In this document: one piece after another, positions 34,999-47,164 of the stretch
How the letters are laid out: the number at the start of each line of letters is the position of its first letter
Numbering within the stretch: the stretch's first letter is position 1
Source of the DNA: Icerya purchasi
Lineage: Eukaryota; Arthropoda; Insecta; Hemiptera; Monophlebidae
DNA length: 64,000 nucleotides
Reading direction: 5' to 3'
Assembly: GCA_039619475.1 (NCBI GenBank)
Contig: CM077115.1
Location: 502,283,352 to 502,347,351 of the forward strand
Notes under the pieces: generated by a model
What the model was told of the DNA's origin: nothing
Database searches by the model: none
Seen by the model: the letters and a program-made list of their open reading frames with translations, nothing else
Made by a program: the position numbers and the translations under genes

Positions 34999-36608
34999 AT
35001 GTTTGCTTAAGCATATGCGCATGTACAACGTATGTTGCAAGAAAATATGCTTTTAATTTCCGCTTTATATACTTCGTGCAAAAATCAACGGATGAACAGC
35101 AGGTTAAAAGGGATATTGAAAGTTGGGAAACGAAATACATCAAAGTACAGTAAAGTAAGGGCTGAAGTAATGTAAAGGATCCATCTAAGAAGGGAAAATG
35201 TTAACAAGATGTGTAGGACAGGATGGGTAAACAAAAAATAAGACGTATAGCATAAAAAATAACATATTCCGGCCATTTTCAGCTTTGACTAAGATTAATT
35301 GACAGCTGCTTTTGCAGCTGAAATTCAGACACTTTCAGGGCAATTTCAGCCGTAGTCGTGGCGAAAATAAATGCTCAACTTCGCACATATACCATGTTCG
35401 TGGCGACAAAGTAACTGATAGAACTACTTTGTTTAAACGCCCTTTATCAGCAAAAATTGAATATTACCTCTTCACGACGGCAAACATTTGCTGACAACGC
35501 ATCTTTTGCTGTTTCCGATGCAGGTAAATTATACAGACTAAATGAAACTACGTCACGGCGAAAAAATCGCGATATGCTCAAGGTTGTTAAAATGTCTTCA
35601 TATTTTTGAAGAACGAATGCATCAGATAATGCGACACACTACATCGGCTAATTCTCTGTCGTTGCAGCAAGCACACCATCGACAATCATCGTCTGCTACA
35701 GTGGCACTGCGCGTGCCTGATAAATCTGTGCTGGTAAATTTCAAAAACAAACACAGTCTCCCCTATAAAAAACACAGTAATAGCGGTAAACTTTTTAGTT
35801 TTTGGGTCATACGATTTCGGTTTATAAAGACAGCGAAAATCATTTTTCAAAAAGCTACAAAATAGAAATTAAACGAAACCAGATTAAATTCCTAGTAAAA
35901 TATACATTATCCATTTTAATTTTGGACCCCGATACTCAAAGGGAATATTTCATAGTAAATTTAATTTAGTCGGGGCAATGAGAAGACAACTGTGCGCGAA
36001 AAATCACATCCTAATCCGTTTTAAATCTAAAATCTTTTGCACTACATTTATTTTTAAATTAATTTTTAAAAATTAAGCGGAATTACCTACTGCGCCAGTC
36101 GTTGCTAAATTATAACATGAAGCAGATGATGAATGTTTTTGTATTTTAATTTTTCAATTGTTTTAAGCTCTTTAATGCGCCTAGTTTAATCGCATAAAGA
36201 AACTGTCAAATGCATTGCTTACTTCACTTGGCTGCAAACGCATTCGGCTAAATTATTGTACGTGGAATTTCGAAAATAGCCTTCAAAGTTTTGTTTTTTT
36301 CTTTTCTCCGCTATTAAAATTTAAACAATTGTCACCGATCAGACGACCTGCGTTGTTAAAATTAAGACTTGCTTCGAATGTTAATAAATTATAAGTACTT
36401 TTTCTTCAGCAAACTGCTTGTAAATTGCCAATAATAAGTAAATAAATGAATGTCTAAAAATTGCAATTATTAACTGTTACAATTTGTTAAAACCGAATTT
36501 TATTCACTATATTCGCATATGTATAATTATTTATAAATAAAAATAAATTAGATTCGCTAACAATATCTAAAAAACTTTATGAACATTTAAAAAATTACAT
36601 GAAATGTA
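34521..36608. other. AT-rich stretch, no gene assigned
   Basis: Holds a T run at about 34,746-34,767, (TA)n at about 34,969-34,992 and a 107-codon + strand open frame at 35,542-35,865 without recognisable domain. No element ends were seen. Confidence 0.3.
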
Positions 36609-36707
36609 TTTAAATTTTCTGCTCCGACCGGTTTCGTCAGTTGTTTGACATAGAGTCCTTGAGTATGTCAAACAATTGACAAAACCGATCGGACGAAAAA
36701 ATTTAAA
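36609..36707. repeat. 99-bp hairpin repeat
   Basis: Arms 36,609-36,652 and 36,664-36,707 are inverted copies of about 44 bp (ccgaccggttt against aaaccgatcgg) with a few mismatches and an 11-base loop. Confidence 0.7.
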
Positions 36708-37157
36708 TGAATTATTAATATTTTTTAGATCTAAAATCTTTACTCTCTTTTCAATTAATCTTTGAAGAGCACTCTGATGTTTAATTTATTGGATGAAAAG
36801 TAAATTAAACGACCGAAATATAATCGCAACAACCGGATGTATAAAATAACAATTTTCACATATGTAGATAATGTCCGTTGTTGGTTAAATCTGTATAATT
36901 AATTTCACGTTACATATTATTAGATGTTAAAGTGAGTTTATTAAACAGAACAGGAAATTACTTTTCGAGTTGTGTTACATTTATTTCTGTATAAGAATGA
37001 TAAAGGGCATGCCCTACAAAAAAAAAAAAAATAGAAAAAGAAGCGTAATTGTTTGCGCTTTGGATTTAAAAGTTTTTTTTAAAATTTAATATGCTGGCTT
37101 GGTATCGTGGCGTTTTAGTATTTATGAATAATATTAATTTTTCTAATTTGAAATATA

Positions 37158-38275
37158 CAGGGTGATTATAATTCAAGTTTCAAAACACTATAAAAGAAGA
37201 AGCACCGATCAGAATTACGTAAAATTTGAACGGAATATCATTGAAGAAGAGGGAAAGCGGATGGCATAAGAAAAAAGATAGTTCCATTTCTTTTTTTGGC
37301 CCGGCATCTAATTTTAGCGACAAATTGCGCTACCAGTGTCGCTTCATTCTGCAAATGTAGTGCGGGTTTACGGCATCATTTATCATAGGGCAATATTTTT
37401 TCGGGGAAACTTCGGTCCTGTTACCTGTACCGTCACTGGTAAGCTCTATGAGTGCCTTTTACGCAACCACGTCATTCCAGCTCTTCAACAGCGTGGATGT
37501 GTGGATGGGATCATTTTTATGCAAGATGGCGCTCTTCTGCACACTCCAGTAAAGCAGCTGCTGAAGCGGCATTTCGAAAATGATAGAATTATCAGCCGTC
37601 ATTTCCCTACAGCTTGCCCGTCCCGATCACTTGATCTTATCCGTATGACTTCTGGCTGTGTAACTATATCTGAAAGATGTTGTGTTCAGTGCTCCAATTG
37701 CAAACTTAGCTGAACTGAAGGCACGCATTGCGTAACACATTCTGAACGTGACCTCGGAGACACTCCCGATTAGTTGTCGAACATGCTGTTTCTCGATTTC
37801 AACTAGTTTGCCGAAAACGATGGACAGCATATTTGCGCCAGTCTCACGAAATTTAAAAACCGATTTGATTGATGGTTTTTATGCAGTTTTTGGCCTCAGG
37901 ACAATTAAAACCGATTTTTCCCATCCGATGTGATATGACCTTGCCGTGGTAGATGGGCTTACATAACTAACAGTATCACACCTGTACAACTATGCACACT
38001 GAACAGTACAATTAATTTAAACAAACAACGTAGCCGTTGTTTTACGATTCATTTGCCATTTGTAGTCGAACCGTTTTAAATTATGATGCTTATCTGTTGC
38101 TAAAATTAGATGCCGGGCCAAAAAAAAAAAAAAAAAAAATTTGGAACTATTTTTTTCGTAGGGCATCCGCTTTCCCCCTTCATCGATAATATTCCGTTCA
38201 AATTTGACGTCATTCTGATCAGTGGTTCTTTTTTTATAGCGTTTTGAAACTTGAACTTTAATTATAATCACCCTG
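37158..38275. mobile_element. Internally deleted mariner/Tc1-type transposon
   Basis: The ends cagggtgattataatt...aattataatcaccctg are inverted and flanked by TA (37,156-37,157 and 38,276-38,277). The inverted similarity runs about 130 bp inwards (gaacggaatatca, gggaaagcggatg). Length is 1,118 bp and an eroded transposase lies inside, so it is a non-autonomous relic. Confidence 0.85.
37370..37905 (+). pseudogene. mariner-type transposase remnant
   Basis: Reads YHRAIFFRGNFGPVT, VIPALQQRGCVDGIIFMQDG (where the D of MQDGA is the second catalytic position of the DDE/D triad) and RIISRHFPTACPSRSLDLI (the WPxRSPDL block with third-residue context). A frameshift follows, and AELKARI/ILNVTSET-like blocks appear in another frame to about 37,830. 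The first catalytic Asp and the N-terminal DNA-binding domain are lost. Confidence 0.8.
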
Positions 38276-38279
38276 TATA

Positions 38280-39300
38280 TTTAAACTAGCTGACCCGGCG
38301 AGCTCTGTACCGCCGCCTTAGAATCAATAAATGTTGCGTTAACTTATTAGCTGAATTAAATACAGTTTTTTTTTTATTAAGAACTACTACTCAAAATGAA
38401 TTAAGTTCAATAAACGTACAACAATCGAAATGAAAAGAGTATTTTAATTACATTGAAAAGAGTATTTTAATTACAGGTGGCAGCAAGGTATTGTTGTTCC
38501 TCTTAATAACAAAAATCGCAATATAAATTTACTTTTAAAAAAAATTAAAGTAAATTACTTTGGAAACATGTGCTTTTGCGGGCTATATCATCATCAGCCA
38601 ACAACACAGAGTACACACTCAATTTATATACTTTACTAAATAGAGTGTGTATACTGTGTTAGCTGATGATGGGATATACACGAAAAAACAACGTGGTGTT
38701 TCTAACGTAATTTAATTTCTTAAAGTAAATTTATACCGATTTTTAGGATTTCATACACATGTATAATGTACGGAATAATCCGAATAAGATGGTTCAGAAA
38801 CGACAAAAATATTCAATTATACAATAGAGCTCGGAAACGGTTTGACTTATCAGAATATTGGATCATAAATTACAATTAAAACTTCTATCTATGACAATTT
38901 ACAATTTTAAGCTTATTACCCGGGGCGGCGAAAAACCGTCTAGAATATATAATATGGAATTTAGAACAACCTGAAAAATCACCCTTAAAACATTCATAAC
39001 TCACCACCGGATATAACCCTTTAAAAGCGAAATTCAAAATATAAAACAAAATACAGAAGCTCTTTCATAAAATGCGAAAATTACGGTTAAAAAATTATTT
39101 AAACCCCCTTTTTGGGCCAAAAACAGCAAAAAAAAAAAAGAATTTTCTTCATAAATTTTGTATTCTGCCATACGGAGCGGAGACAAATCCAACAAATCGA
39201 AGATCATAAAAATCGGTCCAGCCGTCCTTGAGTTATAAATGGTGTATCCGACTTTGTTTTAGATTTTTTAGTAATTATTTTTGGGAGGCATTGCGCCGAA
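38280..39300 (+). repeat. Dispersed non-coding repeat
   Basis: Begins ctagctgacccggcgagc and further on has aaaatcggtccagccgtcc followed by ttgagttata. Both are word types I know from abundant insect repeats. No coding was seen. It contains the large hairpin at 38,521-38,735. Confidence 0.4.
38521..38735. repeat. MITE-like hairpin, arms of about 95-100 bp
   Basis: 38,521-38,620 and 38,643-38,735 are imperfect inverted copies (atataaatttactttta...gtacacactc against gagtgtgtatac...taaagtaaatttata) around a 22-base loop. No TSD resolved. Confidence 0.65.
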
Positions 39301-39389
39301 ATGACAGTATAGAAAACACGCCACTGATGGTCCCCGTTATAGATTAATCGATTTCGTTTATTCAGAAGCAACAATTTAAATTAGAGAAA

Positions 39390-39425
<36 letters not shown>

Positions 39426-40379
39426 GATTATGATTATGATTAATATGATTAATATGATTAATCGTTGTAACTTAATTATGTAAACTTTCGTATTCGCGTG
39501 GGATTGATTTATTTTCGCAGTTATTGAAAGTTGAATGTAATTTCGATAATTTCTAACTATCGGAAAGTTGTGTTATTACGTACTTCGTTTTCATGTCCTA
39601 AATGAAAGTTGAAAAATATCTCTGTCTATCTGCGCTAATCCCAAAAACTACTGTATGGATTTCGATGCAGTTTCCGGAGTTAGGTTTTAGTCTATAATTC
39701 ACCGCATTATGATAAAAGGGAGATTAATGGTTTTAGCGGCCATATTTTCGTAGAGAAAACCGGTATTTCCAAGATAAAAAAAAAAGGCAAAATACGTTTT
39801 ATTTAGTAATTAATATCTAACAGTTAATTAAATTATTCGCTACATAAGAAAAGTAAAGAGAAATATTTAAGCAACTTTTTAATATGTAATATTCAAGCCG
39901 GCCGAGTTTCGTTTAGGTAAACTGATTAATTAAGAAAAAATAAAATAAAAATTATTTACATTTAAAGCTCGAGGAAGCGAACAGGTAGTTGAGCAGTTTA
40001 TAGAATAATTGAAAAAAAATCTAAACGAAAAAAAAAAAGAATAAAAAACAGTCGATTGCAATGACGAAAGCATTGGTGGACCTCCGGAAGTGATACTCAG
40101 TTCTAATAAATATTTCGGCAAAGCAGAGACAAAAAAATAAAATAAAAGTAAAAATGATTTAAATTTAAAGTCAAATGAAGTAGATGAATGAAAACTACGA
40201 ATGGTATGAAGAAACTGGAATGGCGATAAAAAAGTTGAAAAGCGGATGATTTAAAGCGATCGCCCGCATTAATACGCAGCTGCGAGTGTATCTCATAAGT
40301 ATTTCAGAAAAAAAGCATAAAAATCTACAGTCAAAGAGCGGAAAACAGCTTTATACAAGAGGCATAAACAAAAAAATAA
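39301..40379. other. AT-rich gap with (ATT)n microsatellite
   Basis: A trinucleotide run att/gat is present at 39,397-39,465. The rest has no recognisable gene. Confidence 0.35.
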
Positions 40380-40640
40380 AGGAAATATATATAGAATCTT
40401 GACAAGGGGTATCGTGAATTGTGAAGTTAAACTTTCTGTAATGGTACTGATGAATCTGATGAGAATACTGGCGCCAGTTCCTTTCTTCTGGCAGCCTTTA
40501 CTTTACCCAGATAATTCTCTGGTATAATCAACGTTCAACTTCATTCGTAACGAGACAAGTTTTGATAACCCGTGACACTTCTGATTTGGTAGCCAATCTC
40601 ACCTTAACAACCTTAACGTAGACATGGCATAGTATCGAAT
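40380..40640 (+). repeat. Dispersed non-coding repeat, copy 2
   Basis: Diverged counterpart of 15,080-15,340 with the same order of words. Confidence 0.4.
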
Positions 40641-40740
40641 TACGGGTATAAAAGAATTTATGCATAAAAAAAAAAGGTTACATTACAAATAATTCTTTAT
40701 CGATATTTTTACTCAGTAACTACGTTTTGTATTATTAATC

Positions 40741-40885
40741 AAAATCAAAATCAAATCAAAAATACGTTTATTATTATTATTACTACAATAGTCCATCTAT
40801 GCGCATATTTGCGCGAGCGATGGGTATTAAAATAAAAAAAAACATTAAAACTTTCTTCAAGCTGCAAAAAAAAAAAAAAAAAAAA
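40741..40885 (+). repeat. Probable LINE 3' end with oligo-A
   Basis: Contains aaaatacgtttattattatt and ends in a run of A at 40,866-40,887. It lies just outside the - strand LINE whose tail starts at about 40,964. Confidence 0.4.
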
Positions 40886-41035
40886 AATGCCGAATGCGTA
40901 CTATTAATTTATTTAATACAATAACTTATACAAATATAAAACGAATTAAAATTTGATGAACCTTTTTTTTTTTTTTTTTTTATTACTTTTCTCTCTCTTC
41001 TTTCTTTATGTTTCCTTATCTTTTTATAGTTATAG

Positions 41036-42826
41036 TTATGATGATAGGTAGGATACAAGAATTTTACGGCGTTTTTTGTAGTTTTTTAAGTCTATTTTTA
41101 AGGATGAGGGTAAAGAATTAAAAAGTTTGGGACCCATATATATTGACTGATTCCGGATATGGTATTTGTTAATATTTGGTAGTGCTGCTAATTCTTCCCC
41201 CGCTGATCTTGTAATACCCTGTGTAACGGAGATGTTAAATTTTTTTCTATTCTTAAGGACAAACATAAGGAGCTGCAGTTCGTAAAGTTTTGAAAGATGT
41301 ATAATATTATAGTCTACAACTGTGTCTTGACTTCTATCAATGAACCTTATAACATTTTTCTGTAGTTGTGTCAGATGTTTCAAATGGTAGTCTGCAGCTT
41401 TGCCCCAGTGCATGATTCCATAACTCAGCACCGGTTTGTATAGGGCCATATATAGTTTACGGAGGTGTATGGTATTTAAAAATTTGCTCAGATAATAAAA
41501 TATATAATTTAATTTTCTAATTTTCGATGCAAGGTAAGTTGGATGTTTATCCCAGTACAATTTACAGTCTAATTGAACACCTAAATATTTTACATCATGA
41601 ACTCTATCCACCGGAACGTCATTTTCCCAGAAAATTTTGAAATCATTCCATTTAAATTGCGGTATGTGGCTATAAATAATATAATTAGTTTTACTCAAAT
41701 TAATAAACAGTTTATTAAGGCGTAACCAGTTTTTGATTTTGTGCAAGTCACCTTGTAAAAGATTCTGGAGAGTAGCTTGTTGGCGGGAGTTTACCATAAG
41801 CACAGTGTCATCTGCGTAACAAAATATTTTCCCATGTACATTCAAATTACACAAGTCATTAATATAAACTAGAAACAGGAGGGGTCCCAGTATACTTCCT
41901 TGAGGTACTCCGTGAAATTGTTTTACATAGTCACTTTTTATGTTGTTAATTTTAGTGCAATACAATCTATCCGTTAAGTATGATTTAAGCCACTCATGGA
42001 TAATACCCCGAAAGCCGCAGTTGTACAATTTACACAACAAAATGTTATGGTTAACTACGTCAAACGCTTTTTTTAAATCTAGATATACTGCTGCAACCGA
42101 AACGCCCATTTCTAGATTGGATGCAATGAGTGAAATGTGATCGAAAAGCTCGTCATCAGTGAAAAGTTCAGGAAGGAAACCATACTGATTTTTACTGAAA
42201 AAATTAATATTTAACAAATAATTTAACAATCTACGCTTAATACATTTTTCAAATATTTTAGATATGGTGGAAAGAATACATATTGGCCTATAATTGGAAA
42301 TATTAGTACAGTTGCCACTTTTAAAAACGGGCGTAATTATACCAAATTTTAAGACTGCTGGAAATTTCCCAACTTGTACGGATGTATTAAATAAATAGGT
42401 TAAATGTTTTACGTAAAAGTGTAAATTATCTTTTATTAACAAAATCGAGATTCCATCATATCCGAAAGAGGACTTATTAGGCATTGACATTATTCCAAGC
42501 CTAACTTCATCCAAAGAAAAATCAATAAACCCAAAGGAGAGAAGGGCTATGTTTTCATTCGCTGGTGTGTAATTGGAAGTATCCGCGTTATCAATCATAT
42601 TGTTAACTACATTGCTGTAATAATTATTGAAGTAATCAGCAATCAGTTTTTCGTTACCGCACACATTCATTTGAAGGCCATTAATTGATATGTTACGTAA
42701 TGCTCGTGAATTGTTTCCTAGGGTTTTTTCAATAACCGCCCAATACTTTTTTTGATTATTCTCGCAGCTCGTTAGTAATTTGGTATAATAATTCACTTTT
42801 GCTTTCCTCAATAATCTTTGCAACAT
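41036..42826 (-). CDS. LINE reverse transcriptase (ORF2, second part)
   Basis: Open for 596 codons. RT landmarks in order: ISNYRPICILSTISKIFEKCIK (fingers), VYLDLKKAFDVVNHNIL (motif A, with Asp), FHGVPQGSILGPLLFLVYIND (motif B), IFCYADDTVLMV (catalytic YADD), INLSKTNYI (motif D) and VKYLGVQLDCKLYWDKH (thumb). The C-terminal region ending in KLFNSLPSSLK is the block common in CR1/Jockey-type elements. The true ORF2 is longer: the endonuclease lies upstream in another frame, joined through the contracted homopolymer at about 42,900. The ATG of this open stretch is therefore internal. All catalytic Asp residues are present. Confidence 0.85.
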   Translation of the reverse strand: MLQRLLRKAKVNYYTKLLTSCENNQKKYWAVIEKTLGNNSRALRNISINGLQMNVCGNEKLIADYFNNYYSNVVNNMIDNADTSNYTPANENIALLSFGFIDFSLDEVRLGIMSMPNKSSFGYDGISILLIKDNLHFYVKHLTYLFNTSVQVGKFPAVLKFGIITPVFKSGNCTNISNYRPICILSTISKIFEKCIKRRLLNYLLNINFFSKNQYGFLPELFTDDELFDHISLIASNLEMGVSVAAVYLDLKKAFDVVNHNILLCKLYNCGFRGIIHEWLKSYLTDRLYCTKINNIKSDYVKQFHGVPQGSILGPLLFLVYINDLCNLNVHGKIFCYADDTVLMVNSRQQATLQNLLQGDLHKIKNWLRLNKLFINLSKTNYIIYSHIPQFKWNDFKIFWENDVPVDRVHDVKYLGVQLDCKLYWDKHPTYLASKIRKLNYIFYYLSKFLNTIHLRKLYMALYKPVLSYGIMHWGKAADYHLKHLTQLQKNVIRFIDRSQDTVVDYNIIHLSKLYELQLLMFVLKNRKKFNISVTQGITRSAGEELAALPNINKYHIRNQSIYMGPKLFNSLPSSLKIDLKNYKKRRKILVSYLSS

Positions 42827-42878
42827 TCTGGAGGTTTCTTTAAACTGCGATTGTAAACAAGCATCAGTAGGATAACGC

Positions 42879-43646
42879 TTAGTCAGTTTGTATACTCGAT
42901 TTTTTTGCGAGAGAAAGCTTAGCTAACTCATCTGTAATCCAGGGTGACCTTTTATGGATTTTTCTAGTCTGCAATATACATTTAGACTGTTCTACACCGT
43001 TTTTTATTATAGTTATAAACTCTTCAAATTTCTCGTCAATTGTTAATTGCGAACTATATATTTTTTCACAGTCGATAGTCGCAAGATATTGTTTGAACTT
43101 AATTTTATCGAAACGATAAACACAGTTGGGTTTAATTGTCTTATGGTTGGAATAAAATTTAATTGATGCGTCTATAGCGCAATGATCGGAAAAATTTATT
43201 TTGAGAATTTTGTGTGTTAAATTTGATTTAAACAGGATATCATTAAAATCTCTAACAAAAAGATGATCTAAACACGATGAATAGCCGGAACGTTCTTGCA
43301 TAAAAGTCGGTGTATTAACAACGCTAGTGAAACCCCAGGAGTATAGTAAATTCAAATAATCGGAAGATCTTCTAACGTTATCCAAGAGATTTATGTTAAT
43401 ATCACCCGATAAGATTGAGGTTGATGAGGATAAATTTATTACGCTCTGTAAATCAGATAAAAAATCATCCTGATTATGATTACAGAAACGATAGATACCG
43501 AAAATAGTTACGTGAATATTGTCTTCGAAAAATATTTTCGCTCCGACTATATTGGCGGAGAGAATGGAAATGTCAATTTTTTGGAATAAGATGCTATTTT
43601 TAATGTACATTATAACACCGCCTGATCTTTTATTACTTCTGCATTG
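42879..43646 (-). pseudogene. LINE endonuclease, C-terminal part
   Basis: Apurinic-type endonuclease region of the LINE. NKRSGGVIMYIKNS is the third conserved block, LSGDININLL the Asp/Asn-containing block, SCLDHLFVRD the DHI-like block and INFSDHCAIDASIKF the final SDH block with catalytic Asp-His. The frame runs back to 43,655, but everything beyond 43,646 is palindromic element sequence. The N-terminal portion lies 19 kb away at 62,979-63,168. The stop at 42,879 results from the one-base contraction at about 42,900. Confidence 0.85.
43641..43646 (+). repeat. 6-bp target-site duplication, left copy
   Basis: gcattg directly before the element's first bases agtagtcatt. It is repeated at 62,979-62,984 and belongs to the LINE endonuclease codons. 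Confidence 0.9.
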
Positions 43647-43980
43647 AGTAGTCATTAAAAGCGGGGACTGGAAGGTCCGCTAATCCGAACCCCAATTCCT
43701 GTCCCGGAGTCGAAAATTCACCCCAGACCGGTAATCCGAACACGAAATTCACCCCAATTCATGTCCAGGTGTTCAAAATTCACCCAAGTTTCCCCCGATT
43801 CTTCCGAGTTTCCCCCGGACGGTTCCCGCTCGTTTCCGATAAACCGAACGTCCAAACTGTGTCCCGAGGTCAATAAACTGTCCAAAGAGTTATTCGGGGG
43901 CGCAAGTAACCCCAATTAGTGTCCAGGTGCTGAAAGTTCCCCCAAGTTCCCCAAATTTCTCCGAAATTCCCCTGTACGCG
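43647..43980 (+). repeat. Terminal GC-richer repeat block, left
   Basis: Short modules recur: ccccaattcctgtcccgg / ccccaattcatgtccagg / ccccaattagtgtccagg, and cccgctcgtttccgataaac twice. The composition is much richer in G+C than the rest of the arm. The mirror copy is at 62,645-62,978. Confidence 0.8.
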
Positions 43981-44700
43981 TCCCGCTCGTTTCCGATAAA
44001 CCGATCCGATTATTAATTAACATAAGTATATTAATTAATGTTCGAAAGTAACCCAAGTCTCCGCTGGCCCCTCCCGTCGCTCCGTAACCGCAATTTTTTT
44101 CAAAATTCAGGACCTAAGTAAGAAAATTCCAAAATTTAACCCCAATATATTATTTAAAGCGTAAATCTAACCTATAACTCCAGTTCACACCTCTCACATG
44201 TATATTTCGATCCCGCACACGCTCCGGTCGCCGTCGCGAAAGCGCACGCGCCGATCCCACGCATATTCCGATATACGCCGCGATATCACACACACACACA
44301 CACACGAACGCTCCGTCTCCAAAATTCCCTCGTATGCGTCATGCTCGTTTCTGATAAACAGAACCGATTATTAATTAGCATAAGTATATTAATTAATGTC
44401 CGAAAGTAACCCAAGTCTCCGCTGACCCCACCCGCCCGCTCCGTTACCGCAATTTTTTTCAAAATTCAGGTTATAAGTAAGAAAATTCCAAAATTTAACC
44501 CCAATATATTATTTAAAGCGTAAATCTAACCCAACACCTCCGTTACACCTCACACACGTATATTTCGTTCTCGCGCACGCTCCGGTCGCCGTCGCGAAAG
44601 CGCACGCGCCGATCCCCCACATATTCCGATGTCCACAGCGATATCCCGCGCACACACGCGCTCCGTTCCCGATACCGCGATTATTTCTTTAATATGTCAA
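43981..44700 (+). repeat. Subterminal tandem duplication, unit about 358 bp, left
   Basis: Two units start near 43,982 and 44,340. For example ctccggtcgccgtcgcgaaa is at 44,222 and 44,580, and caatttttttcaaaattcagg occurs in both. A short third piece (gcgaaagcgcacacgcagat) occurs at about 44,829. Mirrored at 61,925-62,644. Confidence 0.85.
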
Positions 44701-47164
44701 AGTCTAAGTATACATAATATAAAATTAGTCGAAGCATAATTTTTTATTTTCCTGATTCACCGATCTTACTACCATATTCCAAGATGCACGTCCCGATCCC
44801 ACACATATATCTAACAGCGTTATTCTCCGCGAAAGCGCACACGCAGATCCCCCGCACGTGTTGTCCGTTTATACTATCGCGATTACTTTTTTTTAATTAT
44901 TATTTTTTTCACATAATAACCCAATCACTGCTCTGTTGTCTAAACCTAACCGGTTATCCAAAACATTTATAAATTAACAAATCAATTATTTCTATAGTCT
45001 AAAATATCCTTAGTCTCCTTTACCCCTTCCATCCTCTTTTCCGATCGATTCCGTTGTTTTAATATCGAATATATCACATTCTATTTACTTTTACTACGAG
45101 CATTAAACCCCCGATCGACGTTCCCAACGCATCCGTCATCTCATATTGAGAGGTAATTATTTTTTTCTGTGACCGCTATGAATGCTCACCGTCCATTCCC
45201 GCACAACCATCTGCTGTCGTTAGTTCCCATACCGTTCATAATAACTTTTATGCAACTCCAAGTATTATGGAATTATTCCAATTATATATTTACTTCACTT
45301 CCGATCATTTCTTCTGACCGTTCATAATATTTTTATTTTTCTCCGATTCTAAAAATAAATCCTACAATGTCTTCAATGCGATGAATGCGCACACATCTTC
45401 TACAGTTAGTTTCCATATCGATCTTAATAATTTTTCGAGCCTAAATATTATAGAAATAGCCGAAGTATATTTTTTTCGTTTCTGATCATTTCTTCCGACC
45501 GTTCATAATATTTTTATTTTTCTCCGGTTCTAAAAATAAATCCTACAATGTCTTCAAAGCGATGAATGTGCACATACATGCCGTCGTTAGTTCCCATACC
45601 GATCATAATAACTTTTTTCAACTCCAAGTATTATGGAATTATTCTAACTATATTTTTTTTCGCTTCCGATCGTTTCTCCCGAACGTTCATAATTTTTTTC
45701 AAGACATATGTATGTATTCAAAAATGAAATCGAGTATAATTTTATTTAACACGGTTTCATAATTTACCTCTCCCACCCCTATCCATTCTACACAAATTAC
45801 AATTCTTTCATAATATATGTTCTAGACCCAGTCAATCAATCAACTCTCGCAGAAGTGTAGATGTTGCCTCCAACACCCATTTTACTATCAATTATTGTAT
45901 ATTATTGTTAGATTATTTTTCCAAAAAGTCTTTTGAAATTTTTTTCCGTTCGTACATTTTTTTTTTGATTTTATTTGCACGACATCCATTTCCATGCATT
46001 CACGTTTCGCTAGCAATTATAATATGTTTTATTTATTTTTCAACTCCTCCCAGACTTACATACACGCCATATTGTCACACTCACAGATAGGTTCCTTATT
46101 AATCGTGAACATTTTTTTTTTCTGTATTAGCCGCGGGAGCATATCACATCAGACCCACACATATACCACACACACACACAGGCATTATATTTAATTTTTA
46201 ATTATCGATCTTTAATTATTTTTACTGGTATTATTTTTCCGACACATTCACCCCGTCATACATACTTTACATCTTTTAACATTTTGATAGAGAAAATCTC
46301 AGGACACTAAATAATTTTTATCAACATCGTAACTAATTTTAATATTATACACATCTCAGTATAATTATTAAACGAAGGAACTATTATTTTCATTGACGAT
46401 ATTGTTGCTATAAACATTAATCGTCCTTTTCCAGGTATAGTCAACCTCTTCGTGTATTCGTCTCGTCTTTCTATCAACCTTTGACCGCTCAATACTCCCC
46501 CGCTATTTACCGTTATTCGTTAGAAGAATATTTTTTTAGACTCGTTCAAATACACACACATGCACATAAAAAAATAGACATCAACGTCATCGAACACAGA
46601 TCTCGACATTTCCAAGAAATTTAATCGCTGCTCCACAGTCTAAGATTTCCCCGCACGCCTCACCAGTCGTTTGTAACATTATTGAAGCGCCTGTCATGTA
46701 CCGTTATTTACGACCTTTTACAACATACAAATTCACGACATGTATACACCTTTTCTAGAAAGCATGGTGAAAATGGACAATCTCTCCCGATGAAAACCAG
46801 CTTGATTGATGTACCGTTATCTTATTCATTTTGCAGAAGATTAATTTAAGGCGTCCATGCACCTTTTCTACTAATAAATAAGCAAATGTAACCTTTAAAC
46901 CTTTCTACCTTTTTGCAATCAATTTACTGATTGTACATACTTTTTATATTTTTTTTCCACATACTCCTTGATCGTCACAACCACCACAAAAGCGCACCAT
47001 CCATTCGCACACACTCATCTGCTATCGTTAGATCTCATATCATTCATAATAATTTTTTCGATTCTATTAGTTTAAGAATATTTCATTTTTTTTTTTTGTT
47101 GTTTTTTTTTCTAACTCTAACATTTTTTTTTTTTCGAAATCTTTCGTATTATATTTTTTCTCCA
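44701..47164 (+). repeat. Left arm non-coding region with degenerate modules
   Basis: A module of roughly 185 bp recurs at about 45,200, 45,400 and 45,580 and in part at 47,020 (gtcgttagttcccatacc, cgttcataata, aagtattatggaattatt, tcatttcttccgaccg). No credible gene was found. The mirror image is 59,461-61,924. Confidence 0.65.

Noticed and set aside
43718..43915. 65-codon - strand frame in the terminal repeat block (mirror 62,710-62,907)
   Set aside because: Open only because of the repeated ccccaatt/gtccagg modules; no start context or motif.
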